A DNA stretch of 64,000 nt from Leucobacter sp. Ag1. Its GTDB lineage: Bacteria > Actinomycetota > Actinomycetes > Actinomycetales > Microbacteriaceae. The translations under genes were made by a program, and so were the position numbers. The stretch spans positions 62,001 through 126,000 of the forward strand of contig NZ_LAYO01000109.1 of NCBI RefSeq assembly GCF_000980875.1, written 5' to 3'. Of this stretch, positions 27,057 to 35,955 are shown piece after piece. The first letter of the stretch is position 1, and each line of letters opens with the position of its first letter. The notes beneath the pieces were generated by a model that saw only the letters and a program-made list of their open reading frames with translations, ran no database searches and was not told the origin of the DNA.

Positions 27057-28111
27057 CAGCCGGTCGCCGTGCTCCACGTCTTCAGCCAGGACTCGCGCTT
27101 CGCCCCGATCTCGGCGGCGGGCAGGTCGTTCGGCTTCGCGGGCTTCGGCGCGAACTTCGTCCAGTCGGCGGGCACGTTCGCGCCGGCGTCGACGGGGAAC
27201 ATGTACATGGAATCCGCGATGGTGTCCTGGAACTCGCGCGAGACGAGGTAGTCGACGACCTTCTTCGCCCCCTCGGGGTTGGCGGCGCCCTTCAGCACGC
27301 CCGCGTACTCGACCTGGTTGGAGCAGGTGTCGAGCAGCGCGGCCGTGGTGGTCGCCGAGCCGTCCTTGGTGAGGGTCCAGGCGGGCGAGGTCGCGTACGA
27401 GACGACGATCGGCCGGGTGCCGGTGCCGCCGCCCTGGGTGAACTGGCCGTTGTACGCCTCGGTCCAGCCTTGCTCGACGCGGGTGCCGTTCTTCGCGACC
27501 CGCTTCCAGTAGTCGGCGAAGCCGTTCTCGCCGAACTTCGCGACGGTGCCGACGAGGAACGAACCGCCGGTCGACGAGGCGGTGGGGTCGAGCACGACGG
27601 CCAGATCCTTGTACTTCGCGTCGGTGAGCGCATCGTAGCCCGTGGGGGCCGCGATACCGTGCTTCGCGAACCAGCCCGTGTCGATGTTCAGGCAGGTGGC
27701 GCCGTAGTCGACGGCGGTCAGCGATCCGCGGTCGTCGGCCGCGAGCTGCTTCGCGCCCTCGGGCAGGCCCTTGGGCGTATACGCCTCCGTGATCCCGCCG
27801 TCGATGAGCCGGGACGCGAAGATCTGGTCGACGCCGAAGAACGCGTCGGCGATCGGCGCGCCCTTGGTGAGCACGAGCTTGTTGGTGAGCTCGCCGCCGT
27901 CGCCGGCCGAGACGACCTTCACCTTCAGGCCGGTCGCCTTGCTCGCGGCCTTCGCGAACTCCTTGTTCGGGAACGAGCTGTGCACGACGAGCGTGACCTC
28001 GCCCGAGGCGGCCTTCTCGCCGGAGCCGCCGGACGCGGCGCACCCGGCCGCGGTGAGGGCGAGCGCTCCGGTGAGAGCGAGCACGGCGAATGTACGGGCA
28101 TGCGAACGCAT
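27053..28111 (-). CDS. thiB: thiamine ABC transporter substrate-binding lipoprotein
   Basis: This 352-residue protein has a lipoprotein signal (hydrophobic core then LTAAGCAAS, lipidated Cys about residue 24). The mature part is a class II periplasmic-type fold of the ThiB/iron-binding-protein family. Typical phrases are VTLVVHSSFPNKEFAKA, DAFFGVDQIFASRL and DYGATCLNIDTGWF. A TPP riboswitch lies directly upstream, and its 3' side contains the ribosome site, so expression should fall when thiamine diphosphate is abundant. It is the first gene of thiB-thiP-thiQ-kinase. Confidence 0.9.
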   Translation of the reverse strand: MRSHARTFAVLALTGALALTAAGCAASGGSGEKAASGEVTLVVHSSFPNKEFAKAASKATGLKVKVVSAGDGGELTNKLVLTKGAPIADAFFGVDQIFASRLIDGGITEAYTPKGLPEGAKQLAADDRGSLTAVDYGATCLNIDTGWFAKHGIAAPTGYDALTDAKYKDLAVVLDPTASSTGGSFLVGTVAKFGENGFADYWKRVAKNGTRVEQGWTEAYNGQFTQGGGTGTRPIVVSYATSPAWTLTKDGSATTTAALLDTCSNQVEYAGVLKGAANPEGAKKVVDYLVSREFQDTIADSMYMFPVDAGANVPADWTKFAPKPAKPNDLPAAEIGAKRESWLKTWSTATGW

Positions 28112-28116
28112 AGGGT

Positions 28117-28204
28117 TCCTTCCTCCGCTGGTATGACCCAGATCAGGTTGACGGTCGGAGCTCGCGTGCTCCCTCTCAGCCCCTCGCGCAGGGACTCCCG
28201 TGGA
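28117..28204 (-). ncRNA. TPP riboswitch (THI element)
   Basis: On the minus strand this leader contains the invariant TPP-aptamer blocks: GGGGCTGAGAGGGAG, then CAACCTGATCTGGGT, CATACCAGCG and GAGGAAGG. The last block overlaps the thiB ribosome site, so control is probably translational. It starts about seven bases after a TAGGCT -10. Confidence 0.95.
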
Positions 28205-28212
28205 TTCGATTC

Positions 28213-28218
28213 AGCCTA
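28213..28218 (-). promoter_or_regulatory. -10 for the thiamine operon
   Basis: TAGGCT on the minus strand predicts a transcript start near 28206, just at the riboswitch 5' end. Confidence 0.6.
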
Positions 28219-28250
28219 GCGCACTCCGCATCCCCGACTCTCCCGACGGG

Positions 28251-28256
28251 TAGGCT
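28251..28256 (+). promoter_or_regulatory. leaderless -10 for the LuxR-type regulator
   Basis: TAGGCT is six bases before the ATG at 28263. It diverges from the thiamine-operon -10 only 33 bases away. Confidence 0.65.
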
Positions 28257-28262
28257 GACCGC

Positions 28263-29099
28263 ATGACGGACCACGGCGCGGTGCCCGCATCGGCCACTCG
28301 GGCGATGCTCCTCGAGCACGCGCAGACGGTCGAGGAGCAGGCGGCGCAGCACGCCGTGACGCTGGAGTCCCTGCTCGCGGTCCTGCGCTCCTCGCGCCTC
28401 GACGACCGGGCGGCACGCGCGACGGCGGTCGACCTCGCGGTCGAGGCGCTGATCGGGCTCCGCTCCGGCGTCGACGAGCAGCAGGCGGGCCTGCTCGAGC
28501 CCGTGACCGCCGCGTTCACCCGCCTGCGCGAGGATCTCCGCCCGCTCGTCCGCTTCGGCGATCTCGAGATGCAGTTCGTGGATCCCCCGCGCTCCGGACG
28601 CGCGCTCCCCGGTGAGGTCGCGCACACGGCCCGCTCGATCGTCCGGATCGCCGTGCTCGCGCTGATCGACACGGGCGATGCGCGGCGCGTGCGGATCCAG
28701 TGGGACTGCGACGGCCTCCACCTGCTCATGAGCATCCGCGACGACGGCCGGGGCGATCTCACGGCGAACCACGACGCCCTCCGGCCCATCGTCGAGCGCG
28801 TGATCGCGCTCGACGGCGCGCTCGACGTCGACTCCACCTCCGGCTGGGGCTCCACCCTCGGGATCCGGATCCCGCTCGATCCGCCCGCGCCGCGGGATTC
28901 CCCCTCGGGGACCGCCGATCTGACGGCCCGTGAGCGCGAGGTGCTGGGGTTCGTCGCTGCGGGGCAGCGCAACAAGGCCATCGCGGAGGCCTTGGGGATC
29001 AGCCCCAACACGGTCAAGTACCACGTGTCGAAGCTCCTGCAGAAGACCGGATCGACCTCGCGCGCCGAGCTCGTCGCGATCGGTGTCGCGTCGCTCTGA
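28263..29099 (+). CDS. histidine-kinase-type ATPase fused to LuxR DNA-binding domain
   Basis: This 278-residue regulator has an unusual layout. Residues 1-110 are helical and look like a dimerisation segment without an obvious phosphoacceptor His. Residues about 115-205 resemble an HATPase_c fold, with a G1-like IRDDGRGDL near 160 and a G2-like DSTSGWGSTLGIRIPL near 195; the N-box is weak. Residues 215-278 are a LuxR/GerE helix-turn-helix (LTAREREVLGFVAAGQRNKAIAEALG, split by helix, then SPNTVKYHVSKLLQKTG). It may couple nucleotide binding directly to DNA binding. It lies upstream of the formaldehyde dehydrogenase on the same strand and may control it; that is inference. Confidence 0.75.
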   Translation: MTDHGAVPASATRAMLLEHAQTVEEQAAQHAVTLESLLAVLRSSRLDDRAARATAVDLAVEALIGLRSGVDEQQAGLLEPVTAAFTRLREDLRPLVRFGDLEMQFVDPPRSGRALPGEVAHTARSIVRIAVLALIDTGDARRVRIQWDCDGLHLLMSIRDDGRGDLTANHDALRPIVERVIALDGALDVDSTSGWGSTLGIRIPLDPPAPRDSPSGTADLTAREREVLGFVAAGQRNKAIAEALGISPNTVKYHVSKLLQKTGSTSRAELVAIGVASL

Positions 29100-29216
29100 C
29101 CGAAGCACCTCCCCAAACGGGTGGTCCGGCCCAGCCCTCGGGACGGTTGAGCGCAGCCCGGTGCGGGGAGAGGCTCGGGGTGGCGGGAGCCGCCGAAATC
29201 TGCAGAGAGGACGAAG

Positions 29217-30434
29217 ATGTCTGGAAACCGAGCAGTCGCGTATCAGGGGCCCGGTGTCGTCGAAGTGGTCGACACCCCCTATCCCGAGTTCGAGCTCAAG
29301 GACGGGCCGGGCGTCAACCCGGCGAACGTCGGACGCAAGGTGCCCCACGGGGCGATCCTGCGGACCGTCAGCACCAACATCTGCGGCTCGGACCAGCACA
29401 TGGTCCGCGGCCGCACCACCGCGCCGGAGGGCCTGGTCCTCGGCCACGAGATCACGGGCGAGGTCGTCGAGGTCGGCCCCGACGTCGAGTTCATCAAGGT
29501 CGGCGACATCGTCTCCGTCCCCTTCAACATCGCCTGCGGGCGCTGTCGGAACTGCAAGGAGGGGAAGACCGGGATCTGCCTCAACGTCAACCCGGACCGT
29601 CCGGGCAGCGCCTACGGCTACGTCGACATGGGCGGCTGGGTGGGCGGCCAGGCCGAGTTCGTGCTCGTCCCCTACGCGGACTGGAACCTGCTCAAGTTCC
29701 CCGACCGCGATCAGGCGCTCGAGAAGATCCTCGATCTCACGATGCTCTCCGACATCTTCCCGACCGGTTTCCACGGCGCCTACACGGCGGGGGTCCGGCC
29801 CGGGTCGACCGTCTACATCGCCGGTGCGGGCCCGGTCGGGATCGCGGCGGCGGTCGGTGCGCAGCTGCTCGGTGCGGCCTGCGTGATCGTCGGCGATCTC
29901 AACGAGGAGCGGCTCGCGCAGGCGCGATCCTTCGGCTGCGAGACGGTCGACGTCTCGAAGGGCGATCCGCGCGATCAGATCGAGCAGATCCTCGGGGTGC
30001 CCGAGGTGGAGTGCGGCGTCGACGCCGTCGGTTTCGAGGCGCGCGGGCACGGGGCCGGTTCGGCGACCGAGGCCCCGGCGACGGTGCTGAACTCGCTCAT
30101 GGATCTCACCGAGGCCGGCGGCGGGCTCGGGATCCCCGGCCTCTACGTGACCGGTGATCCGGGCGGCGTCGACGAGGCGGCGAAGGTCGGCTCGCTGTCG
30201 CTCCGGCTCGGACTCGGCTGGGCGAAGTCGCTGTCGTTCACCACGGGCCAGTGCCCGGTGATGCGCTACAACCGGCAGCTCATGCAGGCGATCCTGCACG
30301 ACAAGGTGCAGATCGCGAAGGCGGTGAACGCGACCCCGATCTCGCTGGAGGACGCACCCCGCGGCTACGCGGAGTTCGATCAGGGCGCGGCGCGCAAGTA
30401 CGTGCTGAACCCGAACGGCTACATCAAGGCCTGA
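29217..30434 (+). CDS. fdhA: zinc-dependent formaldehyde dehydrogenase, glutathione-independent
   Basis: This 405-residue medium-chain dehydrogenase is of the FdhA (Pseudomonas-type) family, which oxidises formaldehyde with NAD+ without added thiol. Catalytic zinc ligands are visible in NICGSDQHM near 46 and LGHEITGEV near 68. The structural zinc Cys cluster is CGRCRNCKEGKTGIC near 97-111. The NAD fold is GAGPVGIAAAVGAQLLGA near 180-197. The insertion typical of FdhA (GYGYVDMGGWVGGQAEFVLVP, split) is present. The ATG follows AGAGAGGACG. It forms a candidate unit with the regulator upstream, though the 117-base gap could hold its own promoter. A hairpin follows. Confidence 0.93.
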   Translation: MSGNRAVAYQGPGVVEVVDTPYPEFELKDGPGVNPANVGRKVPHGAILRTVSTNICGSDQHMVRGRTTAPEGLVLGHEITGEVVEVGPDVEFIKVGDIVSVPFNIACGRCRNCKEGKTGICLNVNPDRPGSAYGYVDMGGWVGGQAEFVLVPYADWNLLKFPDRDQALEKILDLTMLSDIFPTGFHGAYTAGVRPGSTVYIAGAGPVGIAAAVGAQLLGAACVIVGDLNEERLAQARSFGCETVDVSKGDPRDQIEQILGVPEVECGVDAVGFEARGHGAGSATEAPATVLNSLMDLTEAGGGLGIPGLYVTGDPGGVDEAAKVGSLSLRLGLGWAKSLSFTTGQCPVMRYNRQLMQAILHDKVQIAKAVNATPISLEDAPRGYAEFDQGAARKYVLNPNGYIKA

Positions 30435-30449
30435 CCGCGGAGCGGAGCC

Positions 30450-30482
30450 GGTGGGCCCGGGCGGGGAGCGCCCGGGCCCACC
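30450..30482. terminator. bidirectional terminator
   Basis: A 14-bp perfect stem (30450-30463 with 30469-30482) lies between the convergent fdhA and MetE-like genes. Confidence 0.8.
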
Positions 30483-30486
30483 CGGT

Positions 30487-31551
30487 TCACCAGGCCGCGG
30501 CGACCGCCCGGTGGGTCTCGAACAGCGGCACCGCGGTGCCCTCGGGGGCCCGCCCGAAACCGCACTCGGTGGCGACGCCGAACGGGCGCACGACGTGCTG
30601 CTGCGCAGCGGCGATCCGGCGCGCAGCGCCCTCGGTGCCGTCCTCCCGGTGCACGAGGCCCAGGTAGAGCTCCGTGTGCTCGGGAAGCGCCAGCTCGGCG
30701 AGCGCGGCGAAGTACTCGGCGTCGTCCCGCTCGATCGGCACAGGCAGGTGCAGCCAGGTCAGGGGGCGCGCGGCGGCGCCCACGAGCAGGTTCGCGAACC
30801 GGACCAGGTTCGCGCTGTCCGAGGGCTCGACGAAGTGCTTCTCGGCGACGTCGCCGTAGCAGAGGTGCACGCCGACCTCGACGTCCGCGGGCACGCGGTC
30901 GATCTGGCGCGCCAGGCGCTCGCTCGTGCCCGCCCAGGCGTCGTCGAACCATCCGTAGCGCTTGCCGCCGCGCTCCGCGTAGGCGGCCGACTCGATGATG
31001 GCGAACTCGAGCGCGGCGTCCCACTGGATCGCGAGCCGGTCGTGCGGGATCGCGTCGAGGATCCGCTGAAGCTCGGCCGCGAGCGCCGCTTCGTAGACCG
31101 GCTCGAACTCGGCCCGATCCGCCTCGGCGACGAAGCTGCCGACGACGCCGAGCGGGCTGGGCAGGGAGACTTGGAACCGGGTGCCGGCCGGGATCGTGCC
31201 CTCGCGCTGCAGCCGGTCGAAGACGGTCCACGATTCGAGCGCGGCGTCCGCGTACCCGAGCGGTGGCAGCGCGATGTCGGCCGCGCGCACGCCCTCCGCG
31301 AGCGCGACCGGCCGCAAGTCGAGCATGCGGAGCGGGATCGGGGTGTCGCCGACCCGCACGATGCCCGGAGCCTGCGCGATGCGGTCGGGCTGGAACGCGA
31401 TCCAGTGGAACCGTTCCCCCACTTCGCCGTCGGGGATCCGCTTCAGGTGGGAGCCGAGGTGCTCGGCGGCGACGCGCATGGTCGACTCCGCGTCGTCGAA
31501 GTTGATGCTTCCCACCAGGTGGGCGCCCTGGACCGTGCCGGGCTGGCTCAT
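30487..31551 (-). CDS. MetE/UROD-like single-domain protein
   Basis: This 354-residue protein resembles the C-terminal catalytic barrel of cobalamin-independent methionine synthase, at about half the length of MetE. The probable zinc ligands are kept: HLCYG near 225 (His and Cys), an acidic residue in PIERDDAEYF near 265, and the final Cys in ATECGFGR near 333. The N-terminal phrase is GSINFDDAESTMRVAAEHLG. Stand-alone relatives act on varied methyl or thiol substrates and most are uncharacterised, so no reaction is assigned. It lies 72 bases upstream of the DUF6350 stop on the same strand; no clear promoter was seen. Confidence 0.72.
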   Translation of the reverse strand: MSQPGTVQGAHLVGSINFDDAESTMRVAAEHLGSHLKRIPDGEVGERFHWIAFQPDRIAQAPGIVRVGDTPIPLRMLDLRPVALAEGVRAADIALPPLGYADAALESWTVFDRLQREGTIPAGTRFQVSLPSPLGVVGSFVAEADRAEFEPVYEAALAAELQRILDAIPHDRLAIQWDAALEFAIIESAAYAERGGKRYGWFDDAWAGTSERLARQIDRVPADVEVGVHLCYGDVAEKHFVEPSDSANLVRFANLLVGAAARPLTWLHLPVPIERDDAEYFAALAELALPEHTELYLGLVHREDGTEGAARRIAAAQQHVVRPFGVATECGFGRAPEGTAVPLFETHRAVAAAW

Positions 31552-31623
31552 GGATTCACTCCCGCTCGCTGTGCTCGGCGTCGCGTGGCGCGCCGGATCG
31601 CGCGAGGATTCCGCGCGTCGGCC

Positions 31624-33555
31624 CTACCGTACTCCGTCGCCGTCACCGCCGTGCGGCGATGCGTCATCGTCCTCAACACTGTCGCGACGCAGCCGGGAAC
31701 GGAGCCCCTTCGGCAGCTGGAACGGTGCGCGCGGCCCCTTCTCGGGTCCGAGCTCGATCGCGTCCGGGACGGATCCACCCTCGGGCGATTTCGCGTCCCA
31801 GGAGAAGGCGCGCAGCAGCGGATCGACGTGCTCGTCCTCGGCGCGCTCCTCCGCGAGGTCGGCCGGCTCCGGGGCGTCGTCCGCCTCGGGCTGATCCTGC
31901 GCGGCGGCGACGACCTCGTCCGAGATCTCGACGGTCGCCTGATCCGCGGCGCCGGAGCCGACGGGCACGGCTTCCTCCGCAGGATCCGGGTCGGCGCCCG
32001 TCTCCGCGTCCGTCGCGAGGAGATCCTGCGGCTCGATGGATCCGTCGGGGCCGAGCGGATCGAGCGGCGCGGTCTCCTGCTCTTCGAGCGTCCCGGCGGC
32101 GATCGCGGCTTCGCTCGCGGCGAGCTCGTGCGCGTCGATCTCGGGCAGCGGCAGATCGAGGGGCCCTGTGGCATCCGCACCGGTCGTCCTCGGTCGGGTG
32201 GTGTCCGCCGGCGTCGGATCCGATGCTCCCGCGCCTTCGGCCGTGCCGTCGGCGACGGCCCCGGCGCGCGCGGAGCGCCCGGGGATCGGCAGCGCCGAGA
32301 GGTCGGGCACCCGCAGCTCGCCGACCGCCCGCACCAGCACCTCTCGACGGCCGATCAGCACGCCGAGCAGCAGGCCGATACCGAGTTCGAGCGCGGCGAA
32401 TCCACCGGCCGCCCACGCGTCGGGGCCGGTGACCGAGAGACGGTCTGGCCCCACCGCGCCCGAGGCGAGGACCGAGAGCAGCGCGATGACGCCCCCGGCG
32501 AGGATCCCGCCGAGCACCGGCACCGCGACCGTCGCCGCGAGCCCGCGGGCGCGACCGGCGAGACGCGGGGCCGCGAGCAGTCCGATCACCAGGCCGAGCA
32601 CGAGCACCACGGCGGGGGCCGCGGCGCCGATGGCGGCCCACTCCGGCGGAAGCGCGCCGAGCAGCGGGAGCTGCGGCAGCGGGCCGAGGTAGGTGCCGAA
32701 CGGGGAGACCGAGCTCCCCTGGCCGATCGCGAAGCCGGTCCCGGTCCACCAGGTCGCGCCCCAGATCACGGCGACGGGCAGGAGCGCCAGCTGGAGCACG
32801 AAGAGCAGGATCGCGCCGAGCGGATCCAGCTGCAACTGCTGGCTCAGTGAGATGCTGTCGACGTAGCCGGCGATGAGCCCGACGGCCACACCGAACGCGC
32901 CCAGCCCGAGCAGCGCGACGGTCGACGCGGTAGCGATCCGGATCGCCGCACCGATGGCCCAGCCGAACGAGGGCAGGCTGCGGACGCCGAGGTACTCGCG
33001 GACCCTGCCGAGGCCCCGGGCCGCGGCGAGCCACCAGTCGTGCGGCTCGGTCGCCGCCCGCACCAGGAACGGGACACCGCTCGAGATCGCGTAGACGGTC
33101 GTGGGCAGCGCGATCGCGATCCAGCGCGGCGCGTCGAGCACGGGTCCCGCGAACGCCGCCGCGACCGCGGCGACGGCGCCGAATCCGATGCTGCCGCCCA
33201 GCACCGCCGCGACCCCGACACCGCCACGGGCCGAGAACCGCCAGCCCGAGCGCGCGGCCAGCACGGCGGTCAGCGCGGTCAGTCCGAGCGGCGCCAGCGA
33301 GAACGGGATCTGGAGCGCCTGCGCCGGGAGGCCCAGTCCGAGCGCGGCCTGGGCGCTCACTGAAAAGTGCAGCGGCACGAAGTGCGCGAGCAGCCAGCCG
33401 CCGGCCACCGCCCCGCCGACGTCGCCCGGGTCGGCCGCGAAGCCGAAGCCCGCGCCCCAGAGGAGCATGGCGAATGCCGCGACCAGGAGGCCGCCCGCGA
33501 GCGCGACGGCGACTGATTCGATGGCTGCGATGATCGCCGTCAGAATTGATCTCAT
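31624..33555 (-). CDS. DUF6350 (PerM-like) integral membrane protein
   Basis: This 643-residue protein has about ten hydrophobic segments in residues 1-410. A long Asp/Glu/Pro/Ala-rich cytoplasmic tail follows from about 425. Gene order matters here: in many actinobacteria a DUF6350/PerM gene sits between sucCD and purNH, and here it lies between them in the same orientation, though accessory genes separate all three. Mycobacterial PerM is linked to cell division and persistence; carry-over of that role is inference. The ATG at 33555 comes nine bases after a TAGACT hexamer. Confidence 0.82.
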   Translation of the reverse strand: MRSILTAIIAAIESVAVALAGGLLVAAFAMLLWGAGFGFAADPGDVGGAVAGGWLLAHFVPLHFSVSAQAALGLGLPAQALQIPFSLAPLGLTALTAVLAARSGWRFSARGGVGVAAVLGGSIGFGAVAAVAAAFAGPVLDAPRWIAIALPTTVYAISSGVPFLVRAATEPHDWWLAAARGLGRVREYLGVRSLPSFGWAIGAAIRIATASTVALLGLGAFGVAVGLIAGYVDSISLSQQLQLDPLGAILLFVLQLALLPVAVIWGATWWTGTGFAIGQGSSVSPFGTYLGPLPQLPLLGALPPEWAAIGAAAPAVVLVLGLVIGLLAAPRLAGRARGLAATVAVPVLGGILAGGVIALLSVLASGAVGPDRLSVTGPDAWAAGGFAALELGIGLLLGVLIGRREVLVRAVGELRVPDLSALPIPGRSARAGAVADGTAEGAGASDPTPADTTRPRTTGADATGPLDLPLPEIDAHELAASEAAIAAGTLEEQETAPLDPLGPDGSIEPQDLLATDAETGADPDPAEEAVPVGSGAADQATVEISDEVVAAAQDQPEADDAPEPADLAEERAEDEHVDPLLRAFSWDAKSPEGGSVPDAIELGPEKGPRAPFQLPKGLRSRLRRDSVEDDDASPHGGDGDGVR

Positions 33556-33564
33556 GCTGGGTGC

Positions 33565-33570
33565 AGTCTA
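33565..33570 (-). promoter_or_regulatory. -10 for the DUF6350 gene
   Basis: TAGACT on the minus strand lies nine bases before the ATG, so the leader is at most a few bases. Confidence 0.5.
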
Positions 33571-33627
33571 ACGAGCGCGGCCCGCGCGCCCCCTGAGGGC
33601 GCGCGGGCCGCGTGCACCGGCCGGGCC

Positions 33628-35913
33628 TCAGCCCTGCGGCGCGTTCGCGAGCGCGATCAGCTGGGCGACCTGCTCGCGGTCGATCCCCATGCCGGGGAAC
33701 CCGGCGATCCTTCCGATCGGGAAGGACTCCATCATCTTGTCGATCGCTTCGTCTCCCATGACCCCGGCGTCCATCGCCTCGTCCATCTGCCCGCGGGTTC
33801 CGGCGAGCCGGGCCTGGACGATGGGGCCGGCGACCGGGTGGGCGAGCACCTCGGCGATGGAGGAGTCCTCGCTGAGCGGGAGCAGGATCGGCTCCCCCGC
33901 GAGCTCGATCGCCGCGCTGCTGCGGATATCCCGACTCGATGCCCCGACCTCGAACCGGTAGATCCCCGGTTCGACGACGAAGCGATCGACCCGAGTGTCC
34001 CAGTACGCGAGGTCCTCGGAGCGCACCACGAGCTCGACCTCGCGGGTCTCGCCCGCCACGATCTCGACGGAGGCGAACGCCTTGAGCTCGCGCGGGGCGC
34101 GCACCACGGCCGACTCGTCGATCGACGCGTAGACCTGCACGACCTCGCGACCGTCGCGCGCTCCCGTGTTCGTGACGGGAACGACCACCCGCAGGTTCCC
34201 GTCGCCGAGCTCGGCGACGCGCGCGCTCCCGTACTCGAAGCTCGTGTACGAGAGCCCGTGGCCGAACGGGAAGGCCACGTCCATGCGTCGGGCGTCGTAC
34301 CAGCGGTAGCCGACGAGGATCCCCTCGCCGTACTGGACCCGCCCGAAGGAGCCCGGGAAGTTGCCGAACGCCGGGGTGTCCTCGATCCGGTGCGGCACGG
34401 TCTCGGCGAGGCGGGCCGAAGGGTTCACCGTACCGAGCAGCACGTCGACCGTCGCGGATCCCCCGGCCTGACCGAGCAGCCAGGCCTCGAGGATCGCGGG
34501 CACCCGGTCGGCGAACGGGAGCGCCACGACCGAGCCGTTGGAGAGCACCACGACCGTGCGAGGATTCGCTGCGAGCACAGCGTCGAGCAGCGCGAGCTGC
34601 ACCGGCGAGAGGTCGATGTGCTCCCGGTCGAATCCTTCGGACTCCTCGGGGTCGGTCAGACCGAGGAACACCACGGCGATGTCGCGACCGGCGGCGAGCG
34701 CGGCGGCCTCGTCGCGCAGCCGCGCCTGTTCCTCGACGGGGGTCCGCGGGTCGAAGGCGAAGCCCGCCGCGAAGGCTGCGCGGTCGCCCGCCTCCGCCGA
34801 GAGCGCGTCCCACGCGGTGTCGACGCGGGTCGGGTTGATGTGCGAGGATCCGCCGCCCTGGAAGCGCGGGGTGCGCGCGAACTCGCCGATCACGGCGATG
34901 CTGGCATCGGGAGCGAGCGGCAGCAGCGGCTCCGCGCCGTCCACCGGGTCGTTCTTGTGCAGCACGATGGAGCGGCCGGCCGCCTCGCGCGCGAGTGCGT
35001 GGTGGGCGTCGACGTCGAGCGGGCCCGCGACCGACGGGCGCTGCTGCGCCCGACCGACGAGGTCGAGCATGCGTCCCGCAGCCGTGTCGAGCGCCTCGAT
35101 CGGGAGGGCGCCGCTCTCGACCGCCGTGACGACCTGCCGATCGGTGTGCCCGCCGCTCGACGGCATCTCGAGGTCGAGGCCGGCGGCGACGCCGGCGACC
35201 CGGTTCTGCACCGCTCCCCAGTCGGAGACGACGAGTCCGTCGAAACCCCACTCGTCGCGGAGCACGTCGGTCAGCAGCCAGCGGTGCTCGGAGGCGTAGA
35301 CGCCGTTCAGGCGGTTGTACGAGCACATCACGGTCCACGGCTGCGCGTCGGTGACGACCCGCTGGAACCCGCGCAGGTAGATCTCGCGCAGCGTGCGCGC
35401 GTCGATCTCGGCGGAGACGCGCATGCGGTCATCCTCCTGGTTGTTCGCCGCGAAGTGCTTGAGCGAGGCGCCGACGCCCCGGGACTGGATTCCGCGGACG
35501 AGTCCGGCACCGATCTCGCCCGAGAGGATCGGGTCCTCCGAGACGTACTCGAAGTTGCGTCCGCACAGCGGCGAGCGCTTGATGTTGATGCCGGGGCCGA
35601 GGATCACCGCGACGTCCTCGATGGCGGACTCGACGCCGAGTGCGACGCCGACGCGTTCGGCGAGCTCGGGGTCGAAGCTCGCGCCGAGGCCCGAGGCCGG
35701 CGGGAAGCACGTGGCTGGCACGCTGCCGTTCAACCCGAGGTGGTCGCTCGCCTCCGCCTGCTTGCGCAGTCCGTGCGGTCCGTCGGTCAGCATGATCGAG
35801 GGCAGTCCGATCCGCTCGATCGGCTTCGTGGTCCAGAAGTCGGCGCCGCTCAGCAGCGACGCCTTCTCCTCCGTGCTGAGTTCGGGGAGTCGGTCGCGCG
35901 GTGATTCGGTCAT
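33628..35913 (-). CDS. GH3 family beta-glucosidase
   Basis: This 761-residue glycoside hydrolase family 3 enzyme has no signal peptide, so it is likely cytoplasmic. The (alpha/beta)8 domain holds LTDGPHGLRKQ near 43, FPPASGLGASFDPELAE near 70, KHFAANNQEDDRM near 160 and the nucleophile Asp, about residue 231, in VVSDWGAVQ. The second domain (VVLSNGSVVALPF near 460) and a fibronectin-III-like C-terminal domain (ELKAFASVEI near 615) complete the usual three-part layout. It is the last gene of the MFS-esterase-PAP2-glucosidase unit, 42 bases after the PAP2 start. Action on glycosides imported by the MFS protein is the simplest reading. Confidence 0.92.
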   Translation of the reverse strand: MTESPRDRLPELSTEEKASLLSGADFWTTKPIERIGLPSIMLTDGPHGLRKQAEASDHLGLNGSVPATCFPPASGLGASFDPELAERVGVALGVESAIEDVAVILGPGINIKRSPLCGRNFEYVSEDPILSGEIGAGLVRGIQSRGVGASLKHFAANNQEDDRMRVSAEIDARTLREIYLRGFQRVVTDAQPWTVMCSYNRLNGVYASEHRWLLTDVLRDEWGFDGLVVSDWGAVQNRVAGVAAGLDLEMPSSGGHTDRQVVTAVESGALPIEALDTAAGRMLDLVGRAQQRPSVAGPLDVDAHHALAREAAGRSIVLHKNDPVDGAEPLLPLAPDASIAVIGEFARTPRFQGGGSSHINPTRVDTAWDALSAEAGDRAAFAAGFAFDPRTPVEEQARLRDEAAALAAGRDIAVVFLGLTDPEESEGFDREHIDLSPVQLALLDAVLAANPRTVVVLSNGSVVALPFADRVPAILEAWLLGQAGGSATVDVLLGTVNPSARLAETVPHRIEDTPAFGNFPGSFGRVQYGEGILVGYRWYDARRMDVAFPFGHGLSYTSFEYGSARVAELGDGNLRVVVPVTNTGARDGREVVQVYASIDESAVVRAPRELKAFASVEIVAGETREVELVVRSEDLAYWDTRVDRFVVEPGIYRFEVGASSRDIRSSAAIELAGEPILLPLSEDSSIAEVLAHPVAGPIVQARLAGTRGQMDEAMDAGVMGDEAIDKMMESFPIGRIAGFPGMGIDREQVAQLIALANAPQG

Positions 35914-35955
35914 GTCGTGTCCTTTGCGAGTCGGGGTGGATCGAGGAGGGGTGGG

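Noticed and set aside
27057-28043. An upstream extension of the ThiP frame through thiB.
   Set aside because: The extension is an out-of-frame reading of thiB; the overlap GTGA and the ThiP N-terminus fix the start at 27056.
29105-29130. An imperfect dyad upstream of fdhA as a LuxR-type site.
   Set aside because: The arms match poorly and no second copy exists to support it.
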